Source: Auanema rhodensis (lineage: Eukaryota; Nematoda; Chromadorea; Rhabditida; Rhabditidae). From it: a stretch of 64,000 bases of DNA. Below are positions 1 through 14,700 of this stretch, piece by piece (within the stretch, counting starts at the first letter, position 1; every line of letters begins with the position of its first letter). The notes beneath the pieces were generated by a model. It ran no database searches. It was not told the origin of the DNA and saw only the letters and a list, made by a program, of their open reading frames with translations. Both the position numbers and the translations under genes were made by a program. The stretch covers positions 11,160,001 through 11,224,000 of the forward strand of contig OZ059895.1 of the NCBI GenBank assembly GCA_964057225.1. Direction: 5' to 3'.

Positions 1-3000
1 GGAAGAGATAAAATTGAAAATCAGCTGCATGTCGTACTTTCAACGTGGTATAGTTGAAAGCGAAAATATCTGATTTTCAATGATTTAAATACTTATCCTC
101 GTTATAGTATTTTTCCAATTTCATGTTAGTTATGTAACTTTCCACGTTTCATCTGGTTCCCTCGATGATATCAAAGCTTATGTGCTCCAAATACAATAAA
201 TCAAAAAAGGGTTTCACAGTTGTATAGTGTTTAAACAATGTTTGTTTCGATAGGAAATAGATAGAAACAGTAAAGTTGAGAGAAAGGTTCATTAACTACT
301 GGTTTATGACTGTAATATAGAAAAAAGATTGAAGATAATTTGCTGCCTTGGTTTGAGCTATCTAAGTGAAACGACTTGAAAAGTGAAAACATTTATTACG
401 GAAGAGATAAAATTGAAAATCAGCTGCATGGCGTACTTTGAACGTGGTATAGTTGTAAGCGAAAATATCTGGTATTCAATGATTTACATACTTATCCTTG
501 TTATAGTATTTTTCCAATTTTATGTTAGTTATGTAATTTTCCACGTTGCATCTGGTTCCCTCGATGATATCAAATCTTATGTGCTCCAAATACAATAAAT
601 TAAAAAAGGTTTCACAGTTGTATAGTGTTTTAACAATGTTTGTTTCGATAGGAAATAGATAGAAACAGTAAAGTTGAGATAAAGGTTCATTAATTACTGG
701 TTTATAACTGTAATGAAAAAATAAGATTAAAGATAATTTGCTGCCTTGGGTCGAGCTATCTAAGTAAAACTACTTAAAAAGTGAAAACATTTGTTACGGA
801 AGAGATAAAATTGAAAATCAGCTGCATGGCGTACTTTGAACGTGGTATAGTTGTAAGCGAAAATATCTGATATTCAATGATTTACATACTTATCCTCGTT
901 ATAGTATTTTTCCAATTTTATGTTAGTTATGTAATTTTCCACGTTGCATCTGGTTCCCTCGATGATATCAAATCTTATGTGCTCCAAATACAATAAATTG
1001 AAAAAGGTTTCACAGTTGTATAGTGTTTAAACAATGTTGGTTTTGATAGGAAACAGATAGACACAGTAAAGTTAAGATGAAGGTTCATTAACTACTGGTT
1101 TATGACTGTAATATAGGAATAAGATTGAAGATAATTTGCTGCCTCCGGTTGAGCTATCTAAGTAAATCTACTTGAAAAGTGAAAACATTTGTTACGGAAG
1201 AGATAAAATTGAAAATCAGCTGCATGTCGTACTTTCAACGTGGTATAGTTGAAAGCGAAAATATCTGATTTTCAATGATTTACATACTTATCCTCGTTAT
1301 AGTATTTTTCCAATTTCATGTTAGTTATGTAACTTTCCACGTTTCATCTGGTTCCCTCGATGATAGCAATTCTTATAAGCTCCAAATACAATGAATTAAA
1401 AAAAGTTTCACAGTTGTATAGTGTTTAAACAATGTTTGTTTCGATAGGAAATAGATAGAAACAGTAAAGTTAAAATGGAGGTTCATTAACTACTGGTTTA
1501 TAACTGTAATATAGGAATAAGATTGAAGATAATTTTCTGCCGGGGGTTGCGCTATCTAAGTAAAACTACTTAAAAAGTGAAAACATTTGTTACGGAAGAG
1601 ATAAAACTGAAAATCAGCTGCATGGCGTACTTTGAACGTGGTATAGTTGTAAGCGAAAATATCTGATATTCAATGATTTACATACTTATCCTCGTTATAG
1701 TATTTTTCCAATTTTATGTTAGTTATGTAACTTTCCACGTTTCATCTGGTTCCCTCGATGATAGCAATTCTTATAAGCTCCAAATACAATGAATTAAAAA
1801 AAGTTTCACAGTTGTATAGTGTTTAAACAATGTTTGTTTCGATAGGAAATAGATAGAAACAGTAAAGTTAAAATGGAGGTTCATTAACTACTGGTTTATA
1901 ACTGTAATATAGGAATAAGATTGAAGATAATTTTCTGCCGGGGGTTGCGCTATCTAAGTAAAACTACTTAAAAAGTGAAAACATTTGTTACGGAAGAGAT
2001 AAAATTGAAAATCAGCTGCATGTCGTACTTTCAACGTGGTATAGTTGAAAGCGAAAATATCTGATTTTCAATGATTTACATACTTATCCTCGTTATAGTA
2101 TTTTTCCAATTTCATGTTAGTTATGTAACTTTCCACGTTTCATCTGGTTCCCTCGATGATAGCAATTCTTATAAGCTCCAAATACAATGAATTAAAAAAA
2201 GTTTCACAGTTGTATAGTGTTTAAACAATGTTTGTTTCGATAGGAAATAGATACAAACAGTTAAGTTAAAATGAAGGTTCATTAACAACTGGTTTATAAC
2301 TGTAATATAGGAATAAGATTGAAGATAATTTTCTGCCGGGGGTTGCGCTATCTAAGTAAAACTACTTAAAAAGTGAAAACATTTGTTACGGAAGAGATAA
2401 AACTGAAAATCAGCTGCATGGCGTACTTTGAACGTGGTATAGTTGTAAGCGAAAATATCTGATATTCAATGATTTACATACTTATCCTCGTTATAGTATT
2501 TTTCCAATTTTATGTTAGTTATGTAATTTTCCACGTTGCATCTGGTTCCCTCGATGATATCAAATCTTATGTGCTCCAAATACAATAAATTGAAAAAGGT
2601 TTCACAGTTGTATAGTGTTTAAACAATGTTTGTTTTGATAGGAAATAGATAGAAACAGTAAAGTTAAAATGGAGGTTCATTAACTACTGGTTTATAACTG
2701 TAATATAGGAATAAGATTGAAGATAATTTTCTGCCTTGGGTTGAGCTACCTAAGTAAATCTACTTGAAAAGTGGAAACATTTGTTACGGAAGAGATAAAA
2801 TTGAAAATCAGCTGCATGTCGTACTTTCAACGTGGTATAGTTGAAAGCGAAAATATCTGATTTTCAATGATTTAAATACTTATCCTCGTTATAGTATTTT
2901 TCCAATTTCATGTTAGTTATGTAACTTTCCACGTTTCATCTGGTTCCCTCGATGATATCAAAGCTTATGTGCTCCAAATACAATAAATCAAAAAAGGGTT

Positions 3001-6000
3001 TCACAGTTGTATAGTGTTTAAACAATGTTTGTTTCGATAGGAAATAGATAGAAACAGTAAAGTTGAGAGAAAGGTTCATTAACTACTGGTTTATGACTGT
3101 AATATAGAAAAAAGATTGAAGATAATTTGCTGCCTTGGTTTGAGCTATCTAAGTGAAACGACTTGAAAAGTGAAAACATTTATTACGGAAGAGATAAAAT
3201 TGAAAATCAGCTGCATGGCGTACTTTGAACGTGGTATAGTTGTAAGCGAAAATATCTGGTATTCAAGGATTTACATACTTATCCTCGTTATAGTATTTTT
3301 CCAATTTTATGTTAGTTATGTAATTTTCCACGTTGCATCTGGTTCCCTCAATGATATCAAATCTTATGTGCTCCAAATACAATAAATTAAAAAAGGTTTC
3401 ACAGTTGTATAGTGTTTTAACAATGTTTGTTTCGATAGGAAATAGATAGAAACAGTAAAGTTGAGATAAAGGTTCATTAATTACTGGTTTATAACTGTAA
3501 TGAAAAAATAAGATTAAAGATAATTTGCTGCCTTGGGTCGAGCTATCTAAGTAAAACTACTTAAAAAGTGAAAACATTTGTTACGGAAGAGATAAAATTG
3601 AAAATCAGCTGCATGGCGTACTTTGAACGTGGTATAGTTGTAAGCGAAAATATCTGATATTCAATGATTTACATACTTATCCTCGTTATAGTATTTTTCC
3701 AATTTTATGTTAGTTATGTAATTTTCCACGTTGCATCTGGTTCCCTCGATGATATCAAATCTTATGTGCTCCAAATACAATAAATTGAAAAAGGTTTCAC
3801 AGTTGTATAGTGTTTAAACAATGTTTGTTTTGATAGGAAATAGATAGAAACAGTAAAGTTAAAATGGAGGTTCATTAACTACTGGTTTATAACTGTAATA
3901 TAGGAATACGATTGAAGATAATTTTCTGCCTTGGGTTGAGCTACCTAAGTAAATCTACTTGAAAAGTGAAAACATTTGTTACGGAAGAGATAAAATTGAA
4001 AATCAGCTGCATGTCGTACTTTCAACGTGGTATAGTTGAAAGCGAAAATATCTGATTTTCAATGATTTAAATACTTATCCTCGTTATAGTATTTTTCCAA
4101 TTTCATGTTAGTTATGTAACTTTCCACGTTTCATCTGGTTCCCTCGATGATATCAAAGCTTATGTGCTCCAAATACAATAAATCAAAAAAGGGTTTCACA
4201 GTTGTATAGTGTTTAAACAATGTTTGTTTCGATAGGAAATAGATAGAAACAGTAAAGTTGAGAGAAAGGTTCATTAACTACTGGTTTATGACTGTAATAT
4301 AGAAAAAAGATTGAAGATAATTTGCTGCCTTGGTTTGAGCTATCTAAGTGAAACGACTTGAAAAGTGAAAACATTTATTACGGAAGAGATAAAATTGAAA
4401 ATCAGCTGCATGGCGTACTTTGAACGTGGTATAGTTGTAAGCGAAAATATCTGGTATTCAATGATTTACATACTTATCCTCGTTATAGTATTTTTCCAAT
4501 TTTATGTTAGTTATGTAATTTTCCACGTTGCATCTGGTTCCCTCGATGATATCAAATCTTATGTGCTCCAAATACAATAAATTAAAAAAGGTTTCACAGT
4601 TGTATAGTGTTTTAACAATGTTTGTTTCGATAGGAAATAGATAGAAACAGTAAAGTTGAGATAAAGGTTCATTAATTACTGGTTTATAACTGTAACGAAA
4701 AAATAAGATTAAAGATAATTTGCTGCCTTGGGTCGAGCTATCTAAGTAAAACTACTTAAAAAGTGAAAACATTTGTTACGGAAGAGATAAAATTGAAAAT
4801 CAGCTGCATGGCGTACTTTGAACGTGGTATAGTTGTAAGCGAAAATATCTGATATTCAATGATTTACATACTTATCCTCGTTATAGTATTTTTCCAATTT
4901 TATGTTAGTTATGTAATTTTCCACGTTGCATCTGGTTCCCTCGATGATATCAAATCTTATGTGCTCCAAATACAATAAATTGAAAAAGGTTTCACAGTTG
5001 TATAGTGTTTAAACAATGTTGGTTTTGATAGGAAACAGATAGAAACAGTAAAGTTAAGATGAAGGTTCATTAACTACTGGTTTATGACTGTAATATAGGA
5101 ATAAGATTGAAGATATTTTGCTGCCTCCGGTTGAGCTATCTAAGTAAATCTACTTGAAAAGTGAAAACATTTGTTACGGAAGAGATAAAATTGAAAATCA
5201 GCTGCATGTCGTACTTTCAACGTGGTATAGTTGAAAGCGAAAATATCTGATTTTCAATGATTTACATACTTATCCTCGTTATAGTATTTTTCCAATTTCA
5301 TGTTAGTTATGTAACTTTCCACGTTTCATCTGGTTCCCTCGATGATAGCAATTCTTATAAGCTCCAAATACAATGAATTAAAAAAGGTTTCACAGTTGTA
5401 TAGTGTTTAAACAATGTTTGTTTCGATAGGGAATAGATACAAACAGTTAAGTTAAAATGAAGGTTCATTAAGAACTGGTTTATAACTGTAATATAGAAAT
5501 AAGATTAAAAATAATTTGCTGCCTCCGGTTGAGCTATCTAAGTAAATCTACTTGAAAAGTGAAAACATTTGTTACGAAAGAGATAAAATTGAAAATCAGC
5601 TGCATGGCGTACTTTCAACGTGGTATACTTGTGAGCGAAAATATCTGATATTCAATGATTTACATACTTATCCTCGTTATAGTTTTTTTCCAATTTCATG
5701 TTAGTTATGTAATTTTCCACGTTCCATCTGGATCCCTCGATGATATCAAATTTTATGTGCTCCAAATGCAAAAAATTAAAAAAGGTTTTACAGTTGTTCA
5801 GTGTTCAAACAATGTTTGTTTTGATAAGAAATAGATAGAAACAGTAAAGTTGAGAGAAAGGTTCATTAACTGCTGGTTTATAACTGTAATATAAAAAAAA
5901 GATTGAAGATAATTTGCTGCCTTGGGTCGAGCTATCTAAGTAAAACTACTTAAAAAGTGAAAACATTTGTTACGGAAGAGATAAAATTGAAAATCAGCTG

Positions 6001-8714
6001 CATGGCGTACTTTGAACGTGGTATAGTTGTAAGCGAAAATATCTGGTATTCAATGATTTACATACTTATCCTCGTTATAGTTTTTTTTCCAATTTCCTGT
6101 TAGTTATGTAATTTTCCACGTTCTATCTGGTGCCCTCGATGATATCAAATCTTATGTGCTCCAAATACAATAAATTAAAAAAGGTTTCACAGTTGTATAG
6201 TGTTTTAACAATGTTTGTTTCGATAGGAAATAGATAGAAACAGTAAAGTTGAGATAAAGGTTCATTAATTACTGGTTTATAACTGTAATGAAGAAATAAG
6301 ATTGAAGATAATTTGCTGCCTTGGGTCGAGCTATCTAAGTAAAACTACTTAAAAAGTGAAAACATTTGTTACGGAAGAGATAAAATTGAAAATCAGCTGC
6401 ATGGCGTACTTTGAACGTGGTATAGTTGTAAGCGAAAATATCTGATATTCAATGATTTACATACTTATCCTCGTTATAGTATTTTTCCAATTTTATGTTA
6501 GTTATGTAATTTTCCACGTTGCATCTGGTTCCCTCGATGATATCAAATCTTATGTGCTCCAAATACAATAAATTAAAAAAGGTTTCACAGTTGTATAGTG
6601 TTTTAACAATGTTTGTTTCGATAGGAAATAGATAGAAACAGTAAAGTTGAGATAAAGGTTCATTAATTACTGGTTTATAACTGTAATGAAAAAATAAGAT
6701 TAAAGATAATTTGCTGCCTTGGGTCGAGCTATCTAAGTAAAACTACTTAAAAAGTGAAAACATTTGTTACGGAAGAGATAAAATTGAAAATCAGCTGCAT
6801 GGCGTACTTTGAACGTGGTATAGTTGTAAGCGAAAATATCTGATATTCAATGATTTACATACTTATCCTCGTTATAGTATTTTTCCAATTTTATGTTAGT
6901 TATGTAATTTTCCACGTTGCATCTGGTTCCCTCAATGATATCAAATCTTATGTGCTCCAAATACAATAAATTAAAAAAGGTTTCACAGTTGTATAGTGTT
7001 TTAACAATGTTTGTTTCGATAGGAAATAGATAGAAACAGTAAAGTTGAGATAAAGGTTCATTAATTACTGGTTTATAACTGTAATGAAAAAATAAGATTA
7101 AAGATAATTTGCTGCCTTGGGTCGAGCTATCTAAGTAAAACTACTTAAAAAGTGAAAACATTTGTTACGGAAGAGATAAAATTGAAAATCAGCTGCATGG
7201 CGTACTTTGAACGTGGTATAGTTGTAAGCGAAAATATCTGATATTCAATGATTTACATACTTATCCTCGTTATAGTATTTTTCCAATTTTATGTTAGTTA
7301 TGTAATTTTCCACGTTGCATCTGGTTCCCTCGATGATATCAAATCTTATGTGCTCCAAATACAATAAATTGAAAAAGGTTTCACAGTTGTATAGTGTTTA
7401 AACAATGTTTGTTTTGATAGGAAATAGATAGAAACAGTAAAGTTAAAATGGAGGTTCATTAACTACTGGTTTATAACTGTAATATAGGAATACGATTGAA
7501 GATAATTTTCTGCCTTGGGTTGAGCTACCTAAGTAAATCTACTTGAAAAGTGAAAACATTTGTTACGGAAGAGATAAAATTGAAAATCAGCTGCATGTCG
7601 TACTTTCAACGTGGTATAGTTGAAAGCGAAAATATCTGATTTTCAATGATTTAAATACTTATCCTCGTTATAGTATTTTTCCAATTTCATGTTAGTTATG
7701 TAACTTTCCACGTTTCATCTGGTTCCCTCGATGATATCAAAGCTTATGTGCTCCAAATACAATAAATCAAAAAAGGGTTTCACAGTTGTATAGTGTTTAA
7801 ACAATGTTTGTTTCGATAGGAAATAGATAGAAACAGTAAAGTTGAGAGAAAGGTTCATTAACTACTGGTTTATGACTGTAATATAGAAAAAAGATTGAAG
7901 ATAATTTGCTGCCTTGGTTTGAGCTATCTAAGTGAAACGACTTGAAAAGTGAAAACATTTATTACGGAAGAGATAAAATTGAAAATCAGCTGCATGGCGT
8001 ACTTTGAACGTGGTATAGTTGTAAGCGAAAATATCTGGTATTCAATGATTTACATACTTATCCTCGTTATAGTATTTTTCCAATTTTATGTTAGTTATGT
8101 AATTTTCCACGTTGCATCTGGTTCCCTCGATGATATCAAATCTTATGTGCTCCAAATACAATAAATTAAAAAAGGTTTCACAGTTGTATAGTGTTTTAAC
8201 AATGTTTGTTTCGATAGGAAATAGATAGAAACAGTAAAGTTGAGATAAAGGTTCATTAATTACTGGTTTATAACTGTAACGAAAAAATAAGATTAAAGAT
8301 AATTTGCTGCCTTGGGTCGAGCTATCTAAGTAAAACTACTTAAAAAGTGAAAACATTTGTTACGGAAGAGATAAAATTGAAAATCAGCTGCATGGCGTAC
8401 TTTGAACGTGGTATAGTTGTAAGCGAAAATATCTGATATTCAATGATTTACATACTTATCCTCGTTATAGTATTTTTCCAATTTTATGTTAGTTATGTAA
8501 TTTTCCACGTTGCATCTGGTTCCCTCGATGATATCAAATCTTATGTGCTCCAAATACAATAAATTGAAAAAGGTTTCACAGTTGTATAGTGTTTAAACAA
8601 TGTTGGTTTTGATAGGAAACAGATAGAAACAGTAAAGTTAAGATGAAGGTTCATTAACTACTGGTTTATGACTGTAATATAGGAATAAGATTGAAGATAA
8701 TTTGCTGCCTCCGG
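1..8714 (+). repeat. Irregular higher-order repeats built on a 3-monomer cassette
   Basis: A recognisable cassette begins at 1, 2,788, 3,983 and 7,567 and stays near identical for about 1 kb each time. For example, 1-1,035 matches 2,788-3,822. Its best marker is the monomer with gaaacgacttgaaaag followed by catttattacgg, seen near 366, 3,153, 4,348 and 7,932. The spacings are 2,787, 1,195 and 3,584 bp, or 7, 3 and 9 monomers. The cassettes are therefore separated by variable numbers of other monomers, as expected from unequal exchange within an older 7-mer pattern. One cassette copy carries ccttgttata instead of cctcgttata near 497. Confidence 0.85.
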
Positions 8715-11700
8715 TTGAGCTATCTAAGTAAATCTACTTGAAAAGTGAAAACATTTGTTACGAAAGAGATAAAATTGAAAATCAGCTGCATGGCGTACTT
8801 TCAACGTGGTATACTTGTGAGCGAAAATATCTGATATTCAATGATTTACATACTTATCCTCGTTATAGTTTTTTTCCAATTTCATGTTAGTTATGTAATT
8901 TTCCACGTTCCATCTGGATCCCTCGATGATATCAAATTTTATGTGCTCCAAATGCAAAAAATTAAAAAAGGTTTTACAGTTGTTCAGTGTTCAAACAATG
9001 TTTGTTTTGATAAGAAATAGATAGAAACAGTAAAGTTGAGAGAAAGGTTCATTAACTGCTGGTTTATAACTGTAATATAAAAAAAAGATTGAAGATAATT
9101 TGCTGCCTTGGGTCGAGCTATCTAAGTAAAACTACTTAAAAAGTGAAAACATTTGTTACGGAAGAGATAAAATTGAAAATCAGCTGCATGGCGTACTTTG
9201 AACGTGGTATAGTTGTAAGCGAAAATATCTGGTATTCAATGATTTACATACTTATCCTCGTTATAGTTTTTTTTCCAATTTCCTGTTAGTTATGTAATTT
9301 TCCACGTTCTATCTGGTGCCCTCGATGATATCAAATCTTATGTGCTCCAAATACAATAAATTAAAAAAGGTTTCACAGTTGTATAGTGTTTTAACAATGT
9401 TTGTTTCGATAGGAAATAGATAGAAACAGTAAAGTTGAGATAAAGGTTCATTAATTACTGGTTTATAACTGTAATGAAGAAATAAGATTGAAGATAATTT
9501 GCTGCCTTGGGTTGAGCTATCTAAGTAAAACTACTTAAAAAGTGAAAACATTTGTTACGGAAGAGATAAAACTGAAAATCAGCTGCATGGCGTACTTTGA
9601 ACGTGGTATAGTTGTAAGCGAAAATATCTGATATTCAATGATTTACATACTTATTCTCGTTATAGTATTTTTCCAATTTTATGTTAGTTATGTAATTTTC
9701 CACGTTGCATCTGGTTCCCTCGATGATATCAAATCTTATGTGCTCCAAATACAATAAATTGAAAAAGGTTTCACAGTTGTATAGTGTTTAAACAATGTTT
9801 GTTTTGATAGGAAATAGATAGAAACAGTAAAGTTAAAATGGAGGTTCATTAACTACTGGTTTATAACTGTAATATAGGAATAAGATTGAAGATAATTTTC
9901 TGCCTTGGGTTGAGCTACCTAAGTAAATCTACTTGAAAAGTGAAAACATTTGTTACGGAAGAGATAAAATTGAAAATCAGCTGCATGTCGTACTTTGAAC
10001 GTGGTATAGTTGTAAGCGAAAATATCTGATTTTCAATGATTTAAATACTTATCCTCGTTATAGTATTTTTCCAATTTTATGTTAGTTATGTAATTTTCCA
10101 CGTTGCATCTGGTTCCCTCGATGATATCAAAGCTTATGTGCTCCAAATACAATAAATCAAAAAAGGGTTTCACAGTTGTATAGTGTTTAAACAATGTTTG
10201 TTTCGATAGGAAATAGATAGAAACAGTAAAGTTGAGAGAAAGGTTCATTAACTACTGGTTTATGACTGTAATATAGAAAAAAGATTGAAGATAATTTGCT
10301 GCCTTGGTTTGAGCTATCTAAGTGAAACGACTTGAAAAGTGAAAACATTTATTACGGAAGAGATAAAATTGAAAATCAGCTGCATGGCGTACTTTGAACG
10401 TGGTATAGTTGTAAGCGAAAATATCTGGTATTCAATGATTTACATACTTATCCTCGTTATAGTATTTTTCCAATTTTATGTTAGTTATGTAATTTTCCAC
10501 GTTGCATCTGGTTCCCTCGATGATATCAAATCTTATGTGCTCCAAATACAATAAATTAAAAAAGGTTTCACAGTTGTATAGTGTTTTAACAATGTTTGTT
10601 TCGATAGGAAATAGATAGAAACAGTAAAGTTGAGATAAAGGTTCATTAATTACTGGTTTATAACTGTAACGAAAAAATAAGATTAAAGATAATTTGCTGC
10701 CTTGGGTCGAGCTATCTAAGTAAAACTACTTAAAAAGTGAAAACATTTGTTACGGAAGAGATAAAATTGAAAATCAGCTGCATGGCGTACTTTGAACGTG
10801 GTATAGTTGTAAGCGAAAATATCTGATATTCAATGATTTACATACTTATCCTCGTTATAGTATTTTTCCAATTTTATGTTAGTTATGTAATTTTCCACGT
10901 TGCATCTGGTTCCCTCGATGATATCAAATCTTATGTGCTCCAAATACAATAAATTGAAAAAGGTTTCACAGTTGTATAGTGTTTAAACAATGTTGGTTTT
11001 GATAGGAAACAGATAGAAACAGTAAAGTTAAGATGAAGGTTCATTAACTACTGGTTTATGACTGTAATATAGGAATAAGATTGAAGATAATTTGCTGCCT
11101 CCGGTTGAGCTATCTAAGTAAATCTACTTGAAAAGTGAAAACATTTGTTACGGAAGAGATAAAATTGAAAATCAGCTGCATGTCGTACTTTCAACGTGGT
11201 ATAGTTGAAAGCGAAAATATCTGATTTTCAATGATTTACATACTTATCCTCGTTATAGTATTTTTCCAATTTCATGTTAGTTATGTAACTTTCCACGTTT
11301 CATCTGGTTCCCTCGATGATAGCAATTCTTATAAGCTCCAAATACAATGAATTAAAAAAGGTTTCACAGTTGTATAGTGTTTAAACAATGTTTGTTTCGA
11401 TAGGGAATAGATACAAACAGTTAAGTTAAAATGAAGGTTCATTAAGAACTGGTTTATAACTGTAATATAGAAATAAGATTAAAAATAATTTGCTGCCTCC
11501 GGTTGAGCTATCTAAGTAAATCTACTTGAAAAGTGAAAACATTTGTTACGAAAGAGATAAAATTGAAAATCAGCTGCATGGCGTACTTTCAACGTGGTAT
11601 ACTTGTGAGCGAAAATATCTGATATTCAATGATTTACATACTTATCCTCGTTATAGTTTTTTTCCAATTTCATGTTAGTTATGTAATTTTCCACGTTCCA

Positions 11701-14700
11701 TCTGGATCCCTCGATGATATCAAATTTTATGTGCTCCAAATGCAAAAAATTAAAAAAGGTTTTACAGTTGTTCAGTGTTCAAACAATGTTTGTTTTGATA
11801 AGAAATAGATAGAAACAGTAAAGTTGAGAGAAAGGTTCATTAACTGCTGGTTTATAACTGTAATATAAAAAAAAGATTGAAGATAATTTGCTGCCTTGGG
11901 TCGAGCTATCTAAGTAAAACTACTTAAAAAGTGAAAACATTTGTTACGGAAGAGATAAAATTGAAAATCAGCTGCATGGCGTACTTTGAACGTGGTATAG
12001 TTGTAAGCGAAAATATCTGGTATTCAATGATTTACATACTTATCCTCGTTATAGTTTTTTTTCCAATTTCCTGTTAGTTATGTAATTTTCCACGTTCTAT
12101 CTGGTGCCCTCGATGATATCAAATCTTATGTGCTCCAAATACAATAAATTAAAAAAGGTTTCACAGTTGTATAGTGTTTTAACAATGTTTGTTTCGATAG
12201 GAAATAGATAGAAACAGTAAAGTTGAGATAAAGGTTCATTAATTACTGGTTTATAACTGTAATGAAGAAATAAGATTGAAGATAATTTGCTGCCTTGGGT
12301 TGAGCTATCTAAGTAAAACTACTTAAAAAGTGAAAACATTTGTTACGGAAGAGATAAAACTGAAAATCAGCTGCATGGCGTACTTTGAACGTGGTATAGT
12401 TGTAAGCGAAAATATCTGATATTCAATGATTTACATACTTATCCTCGTTATAGTATTTTTCCAATTTTATGTTAGTTATGTAATTTTCCACGTTGCATCT
12501 GGTTCCCTCGATGATATCAAATCTTATGTGCTCCAAATACAATAAATTGAAAAAGGTTTCACAGTTGTATAGTGTTTAAACAATGTTTGTTTTGATAGGA
12601 AATAGATAGAAACAGTAAAGTTAAAATGGAGGTTCATTAACTACTGGTTTATAACTGTAATATAGGAATAAGATTGAAGATAATTTTCTGCCTTGGGTTG
12701 AGCTACCTAAGTAAATCTACTTGAAAAGTGAAAACATTTGTTACGGAAGAGATAAAATTGAAAATCAGCTGCATGTCGTACTTTCAACGTGGTATAGTTG
12801 AAAGCGAAAATATCTGATTTTCAATGATTTAAATACTTATCCTCGTTATAGTATTTTTCCAATTTCATGTTAGTTATGTAACTTTCCACGTTTCATCTGG
12901 TTCCCTCGATGATATCAAAGCTTATGTGCTCCAAATACAATAAATCAAAAAAGGGTTTCACAGTTGTATAGTGTTTAAACAATGTTTGTTTCGATAGGAA
13001 ATAGATAGAAACAGTAAAGTTGAGAGAAAGGTTCATTAACTACTGGTTTATGACTGTAATATAGAAAAAAGATTGAAGATAATTTGCTGCCTTGGTTTGA
13101 GCTATCTAAGTGAAACGACTTGAAAAGTGAAAACATTTATTACGGAAGAGATAAAATTGAAAATCAGCTGCATGGCGTACTTTGAACGTGGTATAGTTGT
13201 AAGCGAAAATATCTGGTATTCAATGATTTACATACTTATCCTCGTTAAAGTATTTTTCCAATTTTATGTTAGTTATGTAATTTTCCACGTTCTATCTGGT
13301 GCCCTCGATGATATCAAATCTTATGTGCTCCAAATACAATAAATTGAAAAAGGTTTCACAGTTGTATAGTGTTTTAACAATGTTTGTTTCGATAGGAAAT
13401 AGATAGAAACAGTAAAGTTGAGAGAAAGGTTCATTAACTGCTGGTTTATAACTGTAATATAAAAAAAAGATTGAAGATAATTTGCTGCCTTGGGTTGAGC
13501 TATTTAAGGAAAACTACTTGAAAATTGAAAACATTTGTTACGGAAGAGATAAAATTGAAAATCAGCTGCATGGCGTACTTTGAACGTGGTATAGTTGTAA
13601 GCGAAAATATCTGGTATTCAATGATTTACATACTTATCCTCGTTATAGTTTTTTTTCCAATTTCCTGTTAGTTATGTAATTTTCCACGTTCTATCTGGTG
13701 CCCTCGATGATATCAAATCTTATGTGCTCCAAATGCAAAAAATTAAAAAAGGTTTTACAGTTGTTCAGTGTTCAAACAATGTTTGTTTTGATAAGAAATA
13801 GATAGAAACAGTAAAGTTGAGAGAAAGGTTCATTAACTGCTGGTTTATAACTGTAATATAAAAAAAAGATTGAAGATAATTTGCTGCCTTGGGTCGAGCT
13901 ATCTAAGTAAAACTACTTAAAAAGTGAAAACATTTGTTACGGAAGAGATAAAATTGAAAATCAGCTGCATGTCGTACTTTCAACGTGGTATAGTTGAAAG
14001 CGAAAATATCTGATTTTCAATGATTTACATACTTATCCTCGTTATAGTATTTTTCCAATTTCATGTTAGTTATGTAACTTTCCACGTTTCATCTGGTTCC
14101 CTCGATGATAGCAATTCTTATAAGCTCCAAATACAATGAATTAAAAAAGGTTTCACAGTTGTATAGTGTTTAAACAATGTTTGTTTCGATAGGGAATAGA
14201 TACAAACAGTTAAGTTAAAATGAAGGTTCATTAACAACTGGTTTATAACTGTAATATAGAAATAAGATTAAAAATAATTTGCTGCCTCCGGTTGAGCTAT
14301 CTAAGTAAATCTACTTGAAAAGTGAAAACATTTGTTACGAAAGAGATAAAATTGAAAATCAGCTGCATGGCGTACTTTCAACGTGGTATACTTGTGAGCG
14401 AAAATATCTGATATTCAATGATTTACATACTTATCCTCGTTATAGTTTTTTTCCAATTTCATGTTAGTTATGTAATTTTCCACGTTCCATCTGGATCCCT
14501 CGATGATATCAAATTTTATGTGCTCCAAATGCAAAAAATTAAAAAAGGTTTTACAGTTGTTCAGTGTTCAAACAATGTTTGTTTTGATAAGAAATAGATA
14601 GAAACAGTAAAGTTGAGAGAAAGGTTCATTAACTGCTGGTTTATAACTGTAATATAAAAAAAAGATTGAAGATAATTTGCTGCCTTGGGTCGAGCTATCT

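Noticed and set aside
383-598. Repeated 71-codon ORF beginning MKTFITEEIK, also at 3,170, 4,365, 7,949, 10,339, 13,127, 15,916 and 18,704, as a gene family
   Set aside because: It is part of one satellite monomer type. The repeat period is not a multiple of three, most other monomers have stops in the frame, and the opposite strand gives ORFs of the same length. Recurrence follows the higher-order repeat, not selection.
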